Below are positions 7,236 to 14,066 of a stretch of 41,171 bases of DNA, one piece after another. Under the pieces are notes generated by a model. The model ran no database searches, was not told where the DNA came from, and was given only the letters and a program-made list of their open reading frames with translations. Numbering within the stretch: position 1 is the stretch's first letter; the number at the start of each line of letters is the position of its first letter. This DNA comes from JACDBZ01 sp038233215 (GTDB lineage: Bacteria; Chloroflexota; Limnocylindria; QHBO01), in assembly GCA_038233215.1 (NCBI GenBank), contig JBBSML010000022.1:1-41171 (forward strand), read 5' to 3'. A program made the translations under genes and the position numbers.

Positions 7236-9519
7236 CCTGCGCGAACGAATCCTCTACCCGCGTGCCGGCTGGCTCAGCCTGGGCCTGCTGGTCGTCATGG
7301 GGCTCGCCCTGGCGTGGGCAATCCAGGGTCCGAATTGGCTCGATCAGCTCGAGTTCCTGCCGCCGACCGCGTTCTGGGCGATCATCGCCGGCGCGCTGTT
7401 GGGAGTCCTGCCGTGGAGCGTGGTGATCACGCTGCCGCTCGGTGCCATGATGGGCGCGACCGTCGTGCTCTGGGCGATCGGCGGCGAATATCACGCGGCG
7501 CTGGGACAGGTCGGTCGTGTGGAGGCGCTGCGTGATGATGTCGCCGGCTGGACGATCACGGTGCTGCAGACGGGATATCCATCACAGCTCTCGCCGTACG
7601 CCATCGGCATCGGCATCCTGCTGTGGACGACCGCATTCATGGCGGCCTATGCGGTGTACCGCCACAACCGCGTGATCGATGCCATCCTGCTGCTGGGCAC
7701 AGCCATGATCGTGAACCTTTCGGCGACGTTCACCGACCTGTTCGGCCATCTGCTCCTGTTCGTGATTGCGGCACTGCTCCTCTGGCTGCGAGCGGCGCTC
7801 GTTCAGCGACAAGACGGCTGGCAACGTCGGCGCGTGAACGAGAACCTGGAGGTGCCCGCTGCCATCATGCGGTCGGGGATCGTGTTTGCCGCCGCCAGCG
7901 TGGCGCTCGCCTGGGTCTTGACCAGCGTGGCCGTCGCTGCCCCGCTGACGAGCGCCTGGCGCAGCTTCGACGGAGTGTGGCCCGCCGTTCGCGACCAATT
8001 CGAGGGGGCATTCGGCTCGCTCACCAACCCGAACTCGCGGATCACCGGGAACACGTTTGGGGCCAGCTTCACGGTCCAGGGCGAGTGGGTCAGCAACGAC
8101 GAGGTGGCGCTCACCGTCGCCGCGCCGCGGCCGCTCTACCTGCGAACCGCGACGTACGACACCTACACCGGCCGCGGCTGGGAGCGCAGCGACGGCACGA
8201 CGCGACAGGTCGCGTCGGGTGAGGCGCTCTTCGACGGGCCGACGCCGGAGCGTCCGAGCGAGGCATACGAGATCGAGACGATCACCGTGAGCATGGCGCA
8301 GACGCTCGGGCGCAACCTGTTCACCACTGGATCGCCGCTCGAGATCTATGCGCCCGTCGTCATTCACCAGTCCGGCGGACAGCCGGTGCTCGGCGGCGTC
8401 GAGGCGGCGAACCCCATCGGGCCTGGGGAAGGCTATCAGCTCTCCGTCGCCCTCAGCGAAGCCAACAAGGCCGAGCTCGGGGCGGCGGGCACCGACTACC
8501 CGTCCGTGGTGCGTGACCTCTATCTCGACGACTCCACGGTGACCGATCGGGTGCGGAACCTGGCACGCGAGGTGACTGAGGATGCAGCCAATTCGTACGA
8601 GCGAGCCGAGGCGCTCGCCGCATATCTCCATCGTGACCCGAGCTTCACCTACGAGACGGTCGCGCCGATACCGCAGAACGGCGAGGACCTGGTCGACTTC
8701 TTCCTGTTCGATGAGGTCGGCGGGCGGCAGGGCTATTGCCAGTACTACGCCAGCGCCATGGTCATGATGGCTCGCTCGCTTGGCCTGCCCGCGCGCGTCG
8801 CGGTTGGGTTCGCGCCGGGCGAGCTGACCGAGCCGAATACCTACCTGGTGCGGGAGGCAAATGCGCACGCGTGGGCGGAGATCTACTTTCCCGGCTATGG
8901 CTGGCAGATCTTCGAGGCCACGAAGTCGATCGAGTCGCGCTTCGTCCGTCCCACGGGCGATCCGAGCACGGTGGCTCCGCCTCGCGTCGGCATCGATCCG
9001 CTCCTCGATTTCGAGCTTGATCCGACACTGCGACGGGAAATCAACGCGCTGCCGTCGGTCGACTTCATCGAAGGCGGGACGGATGTGGCACGTCCTGATG
9101 CGCCATCGGCCGCGGAGTCGTCCCGGAACGGAAATGCGCTGCTGGTCGCGGTGCTGATTCTCGGGGCGACAGCCTTCGTGTGGATACGGATGCGGCATCT
9201 TCAGCGTCGGTGGCGGCTGCTGCCCGCCGGGGACCGAGCGTGGCAGCGCCTGACGCTGGCGGCTGACCGGGCGGGGGTCGGCCCGCGCCCTTCGGAGACG
9301 ATCTACGAGTATTCTGGCTGGCTCGAAGAACAGCTGCCGTCGCACGTGGAGCCGATTCGCACGGTTGCCGATGGCAAGGTATGGCAGGCCTATTCGGGAC
9401 GACGCATGACCCAGTCTGCATCGAGCCGCCTGGAAGAAGCCTGGGTACGGCTCCGACTGCCGCTCGTCTGGCTGGCCGCGCGCCGCTGGTTGCGTGGCAT
9501 CGTGCGGCGACGGGGCTAG
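7228..9519 (+). CDS. Membrane transglutaminase-like protein (TgpA/DUF3488 type) with DUF4129-like tail
   Basis: 763 residues if it starts at GTG 7228, overlapping the DUF58 gene by 8 nt; an in-frame ATG at 7183 is the alternative. About six N-terminal membrane helices precede a large extracytoplasmic region. The transglutaminase core has the catalytic Cys504 in GYCQYYASA and His547 in NAHAWAEIYFPG. The third position of the triad, usually Asp in FDPT, is Glu563 in WQIFEATK. One membrane helix near residue 645 leads to a cytoplasmic DUF4129-like C-terminal domain of about 95 residues. TgpA-type proteins are often found with MoxR and DUF58 and are thought to process or cross-link envelope proteins; the substrate is unknown. 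Confidence 0.88.
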   Translation: MPDLRERILYPRAGWLSLGLLVVMGLALAWAIQGPNWLDQLEFLPPTAFWAIIAGALLGVLPWSVVITLPLGAMMGATVVLWAIGGEYHAALGQVGRVEALRDDVAGWTITVLQTGYPSQLSPYAIGIGILLWTTAFMAAYAVYRHNRVIDAILLLGTAMIVNLSATFTDLFGHLLLFVIAALLLWLRAALVQRQDGWQRRRVNENLEVPAAIMRSGIVFAAASVALAWVLTSVAVAAPLTSAWRSFDGVWPAVRDQFEGAFGSLTNPNSRITGNTFGASFTVQGEWVSNDEVALTVAAPRPLYLRTATYDTYTGRGWERSDGTTRQVASGEALFDGPTPERPSEAYEIETITVSMAQTLGRNLFTTGSPLEIYAPVVIHQSGGQPVLGGVEAANPIGPGEGYQLSVALSEANKAELGAAGTDYPSVVRDLYLDDSTVTDRVRNLAREVTEDAANSYERAEALAAYLHRDPSFTYETVAPIPQNGEDLVDFFLFDEVGGRQGYCQYYASAMVMMARSLGLPARVAVGFAPGELTEPNTYLVREANAHAWAEIYFPGYGWQIFEATKSIESRFVRPTGDPSTVAPPRVGIDPLLDFELDPTLRREINALPSVDFIEGGTDVARPDAPSAAESSRNGNALLVAVLILGATAFVWIRMRHLQRRWRLLPAGDRAWQRLTLAADRAGVGPRPSETIYEYSGWLEEQLPSHVEPIRTVADGKVWQAYSGRRMTQSASSRLEEAWVRLRLPLVWLAARRWLRGIVRRRG

Positions 9520-9579
9520 GTGCTGGCTGCGTACTCCGCGCGTACCTACATGGATATTCTCGGGCAACGAGGGGCTAGA

Positions 9580-10251
9580 TCAGAGCGCCGCTGGCAGTCC
9601 GTCATATTCGTTGATATGCGCCGCCGCCTTCCCGAGCACGTGTCGCGTGTCGTTCCATCGGTCGAGCCGCCATCCGTCGCCGTTGGTCGAGCAGACGCTG
9701 AGCGATGCGTTGTCGATATCGAGGTTCCATGGCGTCGTCGCGGGCGCATCGAGCAGGACGCGCGCCAGGATGCGTAGCGTCCCGCCATGGCTGACGACAC
9801 ATAGCGGCCAGGCGCCTTCTCGATTGATGATCTCGGTCAGAAATTCGCTGATACGCTGCGTGGCAGCTTCGATGGTCTCGCCGCCCGGCGGCTGACGGAT
9901 GCCCGCATGGCGACGCCAGGCGGCATAGCGGTCAGCGTCGGTCACGGCCAGGTCGGCATGGGTCCGCCCCTCCCACTCACCCTGCCCGATCTCGATGAGT
10001 CGCGCATCAGGCTCGACCTCGACGCCCACGCTCGCCCCCATCGTGTCCGCGGTCTGGCGCGCGCGGGCCAGCGTCGAGCTCACGATGCGCGCGGGTCGGA
10101 GCAGCCGGTCACCGTCAAGGCGGCGCGCCAAGAGCTCAGCCTCGAGATGTCCCTCATCGGCGAGCGGTGGATCGGCATGTCCCTGGAATCGACCTTCACG
10201 GTTCCAGTCGGTGACGCCGTGTCGAACCAGGAGAAGGAGACGCTCGGTCAA
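9580..10251 (-). CDS. Histidine phosphatase superfamily protein (phosphoglycerate mutase-like)
   Basis: 223 residues from TTG 10251, overlapping the stop of the aminotransferase as TTGA. The N-terminal LLLLVRHGVTDWNREGRFQG motif places the phospho-accepting His at residue 11. GQGEWEGRTHADL and the second catalytic His in VVSHGGTLRIL complete the fold. Members act as cofactor-dependent phosphoglycerate mutases, phosphoserine phosphatases, alpha-ribazole phosphatases (CobC) or broad phosphatases, which the sequence alone does not separate. Coupling to a class V aminotransferase makes a phosphoserine phosphatase role possible; the B12-binding gene nearby makes CobC a weaker alternative. It converges with the transglutaminase gene, 60 bp apart. 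Confidence 0.9.
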   Translation of the reverse strand: MTERLLLLVRHGVTDWNREGRFQGHADPPLADEGHLEAELLARRLDGDRLLRPARIVSSTLARARQTADTMGASVGVEVEPDARLIEIGQGEWEGRTHADLAVTDADRYAAWRRHAGIRQPPGGETIEAATQRISEFLTEIINREGAWPLCVVSHGGTLRILARVLLDAPATTPWNLDIDNASLSVCSTNGDGWRLDRWNDTRHVLGKAAAHINEYDGLPAAL

Positions 10252-11405
10252 CGCACGCCGGCGGTCAGCTGTTGGTAGGCCGAGCGGGCGGCGTCGGCGG
10301 CCGCCGCACCGTCAGCCTGGTGGCCGAACTGGGGGAGCGTGCCACCCATGATCGCCAGCGCGTCAGCCATCTCGTCAATGCCCACGTCGCCCATGTGGCC
10401 GAATCGAAGGATCTTGCCGGTCCATTTGCCCTGTCCGCCCGCGATGACGAGGCCGTCAGCGCGCATGGCGGCGTTGAACGGGCCCCACTCGATGCCATCG
10501 GGCAGCCAAGCGGCGGTCACCGTCGAGGACCGATGCGCCTCCGGCGCGACCGGGCGCAGGCCAAGCGCCTCGATGCCGGCCACGACACCGGTGGCGATTG
10601 CGGCATGCCGCGCCCAGGTTCGCTCGCGACCCTCTTCTCGCAGACGCTGAACGCCGATGCGCAACCCGTACAGGACGCTGATGGCGGGCGTCCACGGTGT
10701 CTGGCCCTTGCCCGCCCACGTTCGCGCTTCGGCGAAATCCCAATAGAACCGAGGCATGCTTGCCCGTTCACTGGCGGCGCGCGCCCGCTCGCTGATGGCC
10801 GCGATCGCGATGCCTGGTGAGGCCATCCACGCCTTCTGGCTGGCGCTGACGACGAGGTCGACGCCCCACGCATCCATCTCGAACGGCATGGCGCCGAGGC
10901 CGCTGATGCCGTCGACCAGTAGGAGAGGATCGCCGGGTGCCACGCGCACGATCTCCGCCAGCTCGCGGAGCGGGTTGGCGACACCGGTGGATGTTTCGTT
11001 GTGAGTGATCAGCACGGCCCGGTATGGCGGATGTGACGCCAGGTGTTCGCGCAGTCCATCCGGGTCGGCGGCGTCACCCCATTCGACCTCGAAGCGTTCG
11101 ACATCGGCTCCGAAGGCCGTCGCGATTTGTGCGAAGCGGTCGCCGAATGAGCCGATCGTGACCACCAGCACCCGGTCACCGGGCGACAGCGTGTTGACCA
11201 CCGCCGCCTCGAGGGCGCCCGAACCGGAACCGGTGAGGAGAAGCACGTCGTCGCTCGTCCCGATCAGCTCAGCCAGCCCTGTCGAGGTTTCCCGCAGCAG
11301 CTCCTCGAATTCGGTGCCGCGATGGTCGATCATCTGCTGCGCCTGTGCATCACGGACGGCGGTGGGGATCGGCGTCGGACCGGGGGTCCGGAGATTCTGT
11401 TCCAT
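10248..11405 (-). CDS. Class V aminotransferase (serine-pyruvate / alanine-glyoxylate type)
   Basis: 385 residues from ATG 11405 (MEQNLRTPGPTPIP); a GTG six codons earlier is also possible. The start TPGPTPIP is characteristic of the PucG/AGXT/SerC-like branch. The PLP lysine is K191 in VSASQKAWMASPG, with Asp165 in LLLVDGISGLG expected to contact the cofactor ring. Likely reaction: transamination between a small amino acid (Ser, Ala) and glyoxylate, pyruvate or a phospho-hydroxypyruvate. It lies 33 bp after the diguanylate cyclase gene on the same strand and overlaps the downstream phosphatase (TTGA), so it could be in one long transcript with the B12/GGDEF genes. Confidence 0.9.
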   Translation of the reverse strand: MEQNLRTPGPTPIPTAVRDAQAQQMIDHRGTEFEELLRETSTGLAELIGTSDDVLLLTGSGSGALEAAVVNTLSPGDRVLVVTIGSFGDRFAQIATAFGADVERFEVEWGDAADPDGLREHLASHPPYRAVLITHNETSTGVANPLRELAEIVRVAPGDPLLLVDGISGLGAMPFEMDAWGVDLVVSASQKAWMASPGIAIAAISERARAASERASMPRFYWDFAEARTWAGKGQTPWTPAISVLYGLRIGVQRLREEGRERTWARHAAIATGVVAGIEALGLRPVAPEAHRSSTVTAAWLPDGIEWGPFNAAMRADGLVIAGGQGKWTGKILRFGHMGDVGIDEMADALAIMGGTLPQFGHQADGAAAADAARSAYQQLTAGVR

Positions 11406-11438
11406 GGCTCGCATCATAGCCACGTGGGTGGCGCCGCC

Positions 11439-12374
11439 CTACCGGCCCTCGTGCTCCACGACGACGACCCGATCGCGGCCCCCATCCTTCGCCAGGTACA
11501 GGCCGCGGTCAGCGCGATCCACGACGGCCTGGCCCGTCTCTCTCCCGATCCAGCCTGCGACTCCGAGGCTGGCTGTCACGGTGTCCTGCAATCCGGGAGG
11601 TGGCACGGCGCGGATCACCTGACGGAGTCGTTCGGCCCACGCGGCTGCGTCGCTCGGCGCAGCATCTGGCAGGATCGCGACGAACTCCTCCCCGCCGTAG
11701 CGGGCCACGAAATCCCCCCGCCGAGCGGCGGCTCCGAGGCGTTCGCCGAGCCACCGCAGGACCGTATCGCCCGTGGCGTGGCCAAGACGGTCGTTGATCG
11801 ACTTGAACCGGTCGATGTCGATCATGACCACCGCGAAGGTCCCGCCCCCCGTGGCTCGACCAACCTCGTGGGCCAGCCGGCTGTCGAAGGCCCGGCGGTT
11901 CGCCAGGCCGGTCAAGGCGTCCAAGCGGGTCTCGCGATCGAGGCGGCCCCGCTCGCGGTCCAGGCGACGGTGCTCGACCAAGAGTGTCTCGTTCACGTCG
12001 ATCAGTCCTGCGGACAGGTCGTCGGTCAGCAACGGCTCGGCGACCAGGACGAGCTCGCCGGCGATGCCGCGGCATGCCGCGATGCGGAAGTCCCGGGGCA
12101 TCCCGTGTGCGTCCGGGAAGATGCCCCATGCCCGGGCCTGCCAGGTCGACTCGGTTGCGTCCAGCCAGGCGCGGAACGCGGGGCGCTGGCCCGCGCCCAC
12201 GAGATCCGCGATCGGCGTCCCGATCATCGTGCCGGCGAGCTTGTCGAAGGCGGGATTCGCGTCGGTCATCGTCCCGGACACGTCGGCGATCATCACCAGA
12301 GAGCGGCTCGACCAGAGCACAGGACCAAGATCGAGTCCGGCGAGGGCGGCGCCGGAGCGGGGCAGGCTGATCAG
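11439..12374 (-). CDS. PAS-GGDEF diguanylate cyclase
   Basis: 311 residues if read from CTG 12374, which overlaps the B12 gene stop as CTGA; the first conventional start is GTG 12320, which trims the beginning of the PAS domain. Residues 15-120 form a PAS-like sensor (MIADVSGTMTDANPAFDKLAG), then a charged coiled coil (HRRLDRERGRLDRETRLDALTGL) leads to the GGDEF domain. The active site is GGEEF (227-231). An RxxD inhibitory site (R218-R-G-D221) sits five residues before it, so product inhibition by c-di-GMP is expected. No EAL domain and no membrane helix, so it is cytosolic. Tight coupling to the upstream B12-binding protein suggests that protein supplies the signal. Confidence 0.9.
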   Translation of the reverse strand: MISLPRSGAALAGLDLGPVLWSSRSLVMIADVSGTMTDANPAFDKLAGTMIGTPIADLVGAGQRPAFRAWLDATESTWQARAWGIFPDAHGMPRDFRIAACRGIAGELVLVAEPLLTDDLSAGLIDVNETLLVEHRRLDRERGRLDRETRLDALTGLANRRAFDSRLAHEVGRATGGGTFAVVMIDIDRFKSINDRLGHATGDTVLRWLGERLGAAARRGDFVARYGGEEFVAILPDAAPSDAAAWAERLRQVIRAVPPPGLQDTVTASLGVAGWIGRETGQAVVDRADRGLYLAKDGGRDRVVVVEHEGR

Positions 12375-13018
12375 CTCGCCTGCTCACCGAATCGGTCGCG
12401 GAGCAGCGTGGAAGCTGCGCCGGCATCCGGCGCGAAGCCATCCGCTCCGATGTCGCGTGCGACGTTCGCGTCCCCGCCGAAGGCACCGCCGCCGACCATG
12501 ACGTACGCCCCGGATCGCTCCCGAATCGCCGAGATGGTGGCGCGCGCGAACTCGAGGTGGGTCGTGAGCGTGACGGAAAGTCCGACGGCGACCGGATTCA
12601 CCTCGGCAACATACGCACCGAGGGCAATTGTCCGCGTGACGGCGCCGAGGTAGAGCACCTCCCAGCCGTCTCCCTCGAGGAAGTCGCCGAGCATGCGAAG
12701 CCCCAGCTCGTGCAGCTCACCGTCCGTGCAGGCGAGCACGATGCGCTGCCGCACCGCGGGCTCCTCTTCGAGGCTCGGCGCGAGCGTGGCCATGATGGAC
12801 GCCACGACCGCCGTGGCGAGGTGCTCCTGCGCCACCGTGGCGGCGCCGTGCTCCCATCGCTCGCCGATCTCCACGAGCGCCGGAGCGAGCATCTCGAGGT
12901 AGACATCGCGCGCCCGATCGCCTCCCGCCACGGCCCCGAGAGCGAACGCCCGGGCTTCGCGCGGCGGGCTGTGCTGCAGGAGATCCGCGAGGCGGTTGCC
13001 GACGGCCGGCCCGGTCAA
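12371..13018 (-). CDS. Stand-alone CarH-like cobalamin-binding photosensor domain
   Basis: 215 residues from TTG 13018, with GGGAG 8 nt upstream. A helical cap (residues 1-85) contains W55-x9-E65-H66 (WEHGAATVAQEH), the motif that packs on the upper face of adenosylcobalamin in CarH-type light sensors. The Rossmann half begins near residue 92 and carries E101-L-H103-E-L-G106, the lower-ligand E/DxHxxG motif, followed by a conserved VMVGGGAFG stretch. CarH proteins have an N-terminal MerR DNA-binding domain; here it is absent, so any output must go through a partner. The next gene, a PAS-GGDEF cyclase, overlaps it by 4 nt. Light sensing is inferred from the motifs; a dark B12 or redox sensor remains possible. 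Confidence 0.85.
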   Translation of the reverse strand: MTGPAVGNRLADLLQHSPPREARAFALGAVAGGDRARDVYLEMLAPALVEIGERWEHGAATVAQEHLATAVVASIMATLAPSLEEEPAVRQRIVLACTDGELHELGLRMLGDFLEGDGWEVLYLGAVTRTIALGAYVAEVNPVAVGLSVTLTTHLEFARATISAIRERSGAYVMVGGGAFGGDANVARDIGADGFAPDAGAASTLLRDRFGEQAS

Positions 13019-13110
13019 CTTGCCAGCTCCCGTGCGCGGATCATTGGAGCCATCCGCGGCATCGTTCCCTGGCGTCGCGAGACGGACACGTCGACGCTGT
13101 CGTTGTCCAT
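13015..13110 (-). CDS. 31-residue ORF, decayed copy of the ABM protein N-terminus
   Basis: ATG 13110 is preceded by GAGGAGGTTCCG, the best ribosome site in this region. The ORF begins MDNDSVDVSVSRR and ends RARELAS, stopping with TGA 13017-13015 inside the TTG start of the B12 gene (TTGA). Its start resembles MDDGMYVSVSR of the ABM monooxygenase gene at 13947, and the DNA around both starts is clearly related, so this is most likely a truncated duplicate. Translating it would deliver ribosomes to the weak TTG start of the B12 gene. I cannot tell whether the peptide itself has a function. Confidence 0.55.
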   Translation of the reverse strand: MDNDSVDVSVSRRQGTMPRMAPMIRARELAS

Positions 13111-13190
13111 CGGAACCTCCTCGGCGGTGGCGGCGGTTGTCCAGGGTGGTGACCGTCCGCTGGCCGTCGCCTCATTCTCCCACCCCGATC
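13074..13190 (-). repeat. Second copy of the ABM promoter/5' segment, driving the B12-GGDEF unit
   Basis: Partner of 13914-14024. Three blocks are shared in the same order: ATTCTCCCACCCCGATC (13174-13190) versus ATTCTCCCACGCTGATC (14008-14024); the ribosome site and start codon, plus-strand GTCCAT-GGAACCTCCT with one extra C here; and GTCGCGAGACGGA (13074-13086), identical to 13914-13926. Distances from promoter block to start codon are 64 and 61 nt. The sequence between the blocks has diverged. Confidence 0.75.
13174..13190 (-). promoter_or_regulatory. Shared control element upstream of the 31-codon ORF, B12 and GGDEF genes
   Basis: On the minus strand it reads GATCGGGGTGGGAGAAT, matching the element before the ABM gene at 15 of 17 positions. 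GAGAAT could act as a -10 box, with TCGACG 16 bp upstream as a weak -35; alternatively the whole block is a binding site. The matching position ahead of both transcription units argues for shared regulation. Confidence 0.55.
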
Positions 13191-13261
13191 GCGAGCGTCG
13201 ATAGTACGGGTGCCGTCATGCACCATCGACCGCTGCCGCGCCGCCAGCGAGCGGCCCAACG

Positions 13262-13630
13262 TCACGACTCCCCGGCGGCTGCCACGAGACGTGCGATCGT
13301 TTCGGCATCGTCCGGCCTGACGCGGGTCACCGCGTCCCCCACCAGGGTGAGGTTGCGGCGGAATGCCTCCATCGGAAAGTTGCGTGCTTCAAGCAGGCCG
13401 CGCAGCCAGGAGACGTTCCTCGCGAACGAGGCGTGGCCCGCAACGCCCAGGGCGTCGACCAACCAGGCAACCAGGTAGGCATTGTCGTGCGCGCAGTACG
13501 CTCGTCCTCGTTCCCCATAGCGCTCGTCGTGGTCGGGAAACTCCGCGTAGTAGCGCTCGCAGATGCCCTCCGCCACCTCGAGCCACTGCGCGGGGAAGCC
13601 GGGGTCGGTGGTGGGGACCGGTGCGCTCAT
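13262..13630 (-). CDS. Helical protein resembling the N-terminal half of stand-alone B12-binding proteins
   Basis: 122 residues, ATG 13630 overlapping the ABM stop (ATGA). Mostly helical, with RYGERGRAYCAHDNAYLVAWLVDAL and SFARNVSWLRGLLEARNFP as its most distinctive parts. From memory of the family, many cobalamin-binding proteins carry an N-terminal block of about 110 residues of the form RYGxRGRxxCxxDxxYHLxYLxxAL...FxxYVxWLxxLLxxRGVP before the B12 cap; this gene resembles that block by itself. It sits one gene upstream of the B12 protein, 244 bp from its start. Inference: the two products together make a split version of the usual single-chain sensor. If the resemblance is wrong, this is an uncharacterised helical protein. 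Confidence 0.6.
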   Translation of the reverse strand: MSAPVPTTDPGFPAQWLEVAEGICERYYAEFPDHDERYGERGRAYCAHDNAYLVAWLVDALGVAGHASFARNVSWLRGLLEARNFPMEAFRRNLTLVGDAVTRVRPDDAETIARLVAAAGES

Positions 13631-13947
13631 CGCGCCATCACGTCGTAGCCGGTGACATGGTCGAGCCGCTCCAGCCTGATCGCGTCCTGGAGGTCCGCCG
13701 GGATCCGGTCATGGGAACGTCGGTGCGCATCGCTCTTCATGTAGGCCGTGAAGTCGCCGCGTGCCCGCCATCGGCTGACCATGAGCACCTCACCGGGGCT
13801 CCGCTCCGATCGCCACACCTCGAGACCCATGAATCCGGGGAATGCGTCGACCAGGCCCGCGCGGGCGCGGAAGGCGTTGATGAGCCGATCCACCTGGTGG
13901 ACTTCGACCCGGAGTCGCGAGACGGAGACGTACATGCCGTCGTCCAT
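13627..13947 (-). CDS. Antibiotic biosynthesis monooxygenase (ABM) domain protein, HmoA/IsdG-like
   Basis: 106 residues from ATG 13947, chosen because AGGAGG lies 4 nt upstream; an open frame begins 13 codons earlier but has no ribosome site. The fold is a single ABM ferredoxin-like domain: YVSVSRLRVEVHQVDRLINAF, GFMGLEVWRSERSPGEVLMVSRWRARGDFTAYMKSDAHRRSH. The Trp in SRW and the His in SDAH lie where IsdG/HmoA heme oxygenases have theirs; the first-strand Asn of those enzymes is Ser here. Such small dimeric proteins degrade heme or oxidise quinone-like compounds. It leads the unit that includes the helical gene, and a decayed copy of its 5' end starts the B12 unit. Confidence 0.82.
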   Translation of the reverse strand: MDDGMYVSVSRLRVEVHQVDRLINAFRARAGLVDAFPGFMGLEVWRSERSPGEVLMVSRWRARGDFTAYMKSDAHRRSHDRIPADLQDAIRLERLDHVTGYDVMAR

Positions 13948-13973
13948 GGAACCTCCTGGGCGGACGCCTTTGC

Positions 13974-13987
13974 CTTGATCGGTCAAG
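13974..13987. promoter_or_regulatory. Small inverted repeat before the ABM gene
   Basis: CTTGA-TCGG-TCAAG, 5-bp arms with a 4-bp centre, about 27 bp upstream of the ABM start and between it and the shared element. It is absent from the duplicate control region, so if it is an operator it acts on the ABM unit only. It is short enough to be chance. Confidence 0.25.
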
Positions 13988-14007
13988 CGCGACCGACCGA
14001 TGACGCA

Positions 14008-14024
14008 ATTCTCCCACGCTGATC
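14008..14024 (-). promoter_or_regulatory. Shared control element upstream of the ABM and helical genes
   Basis: Minus-strand GATCAGCGTGGGAGAAT, 61 nt from the ABM start codon. TTCACT lies 16 bp before GAGAAT, giving a weak -35/-10 pair. Same element as at 13174-13190. Confidence 0.55.
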
Positions 14025-14066
14025 CAAAGAGTGAAATGCCCGGATGCCGTCCCGCATAATCGAGCG

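Larger units (their letters stand above)
13914..14024 (-). repeat. First copy of the duplicated promoter/5' segment (ABM gene)
   Basis: Intact copy: control element (14008-14024), ribosome site and ATG at 13947, and the codons for VSVSR (within 13914-13926 and flanks). The copy at 13074-13190 lies 834-840 bp downstream in the direction of transcription. This copy leads a complete ABM gene and is therefore taken as the parent. Confidence 0.75.

Noticed and set aside
7582..9567. 661-codon open frame on the minus strand opposite the transglutaminase gene
   Set aside because: Arg/Glu-rich with no recognisable fold; the plus strand has membrane helices and a transglutaminase active site.
11322..12653. 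443-codon open frame on the plus strand opposite the GGDEF gene
   Set aside because: Shadow frame; the minus-strand reading has PAS, GGEEF and B12-family sequence.
13111..13261. Cobalamin riboswitch before the B12 gene
   Set aside because: No B12-box-like sequence or extended fold is apparent in the 151-nt gap; the region is explained by the duplicated control element.
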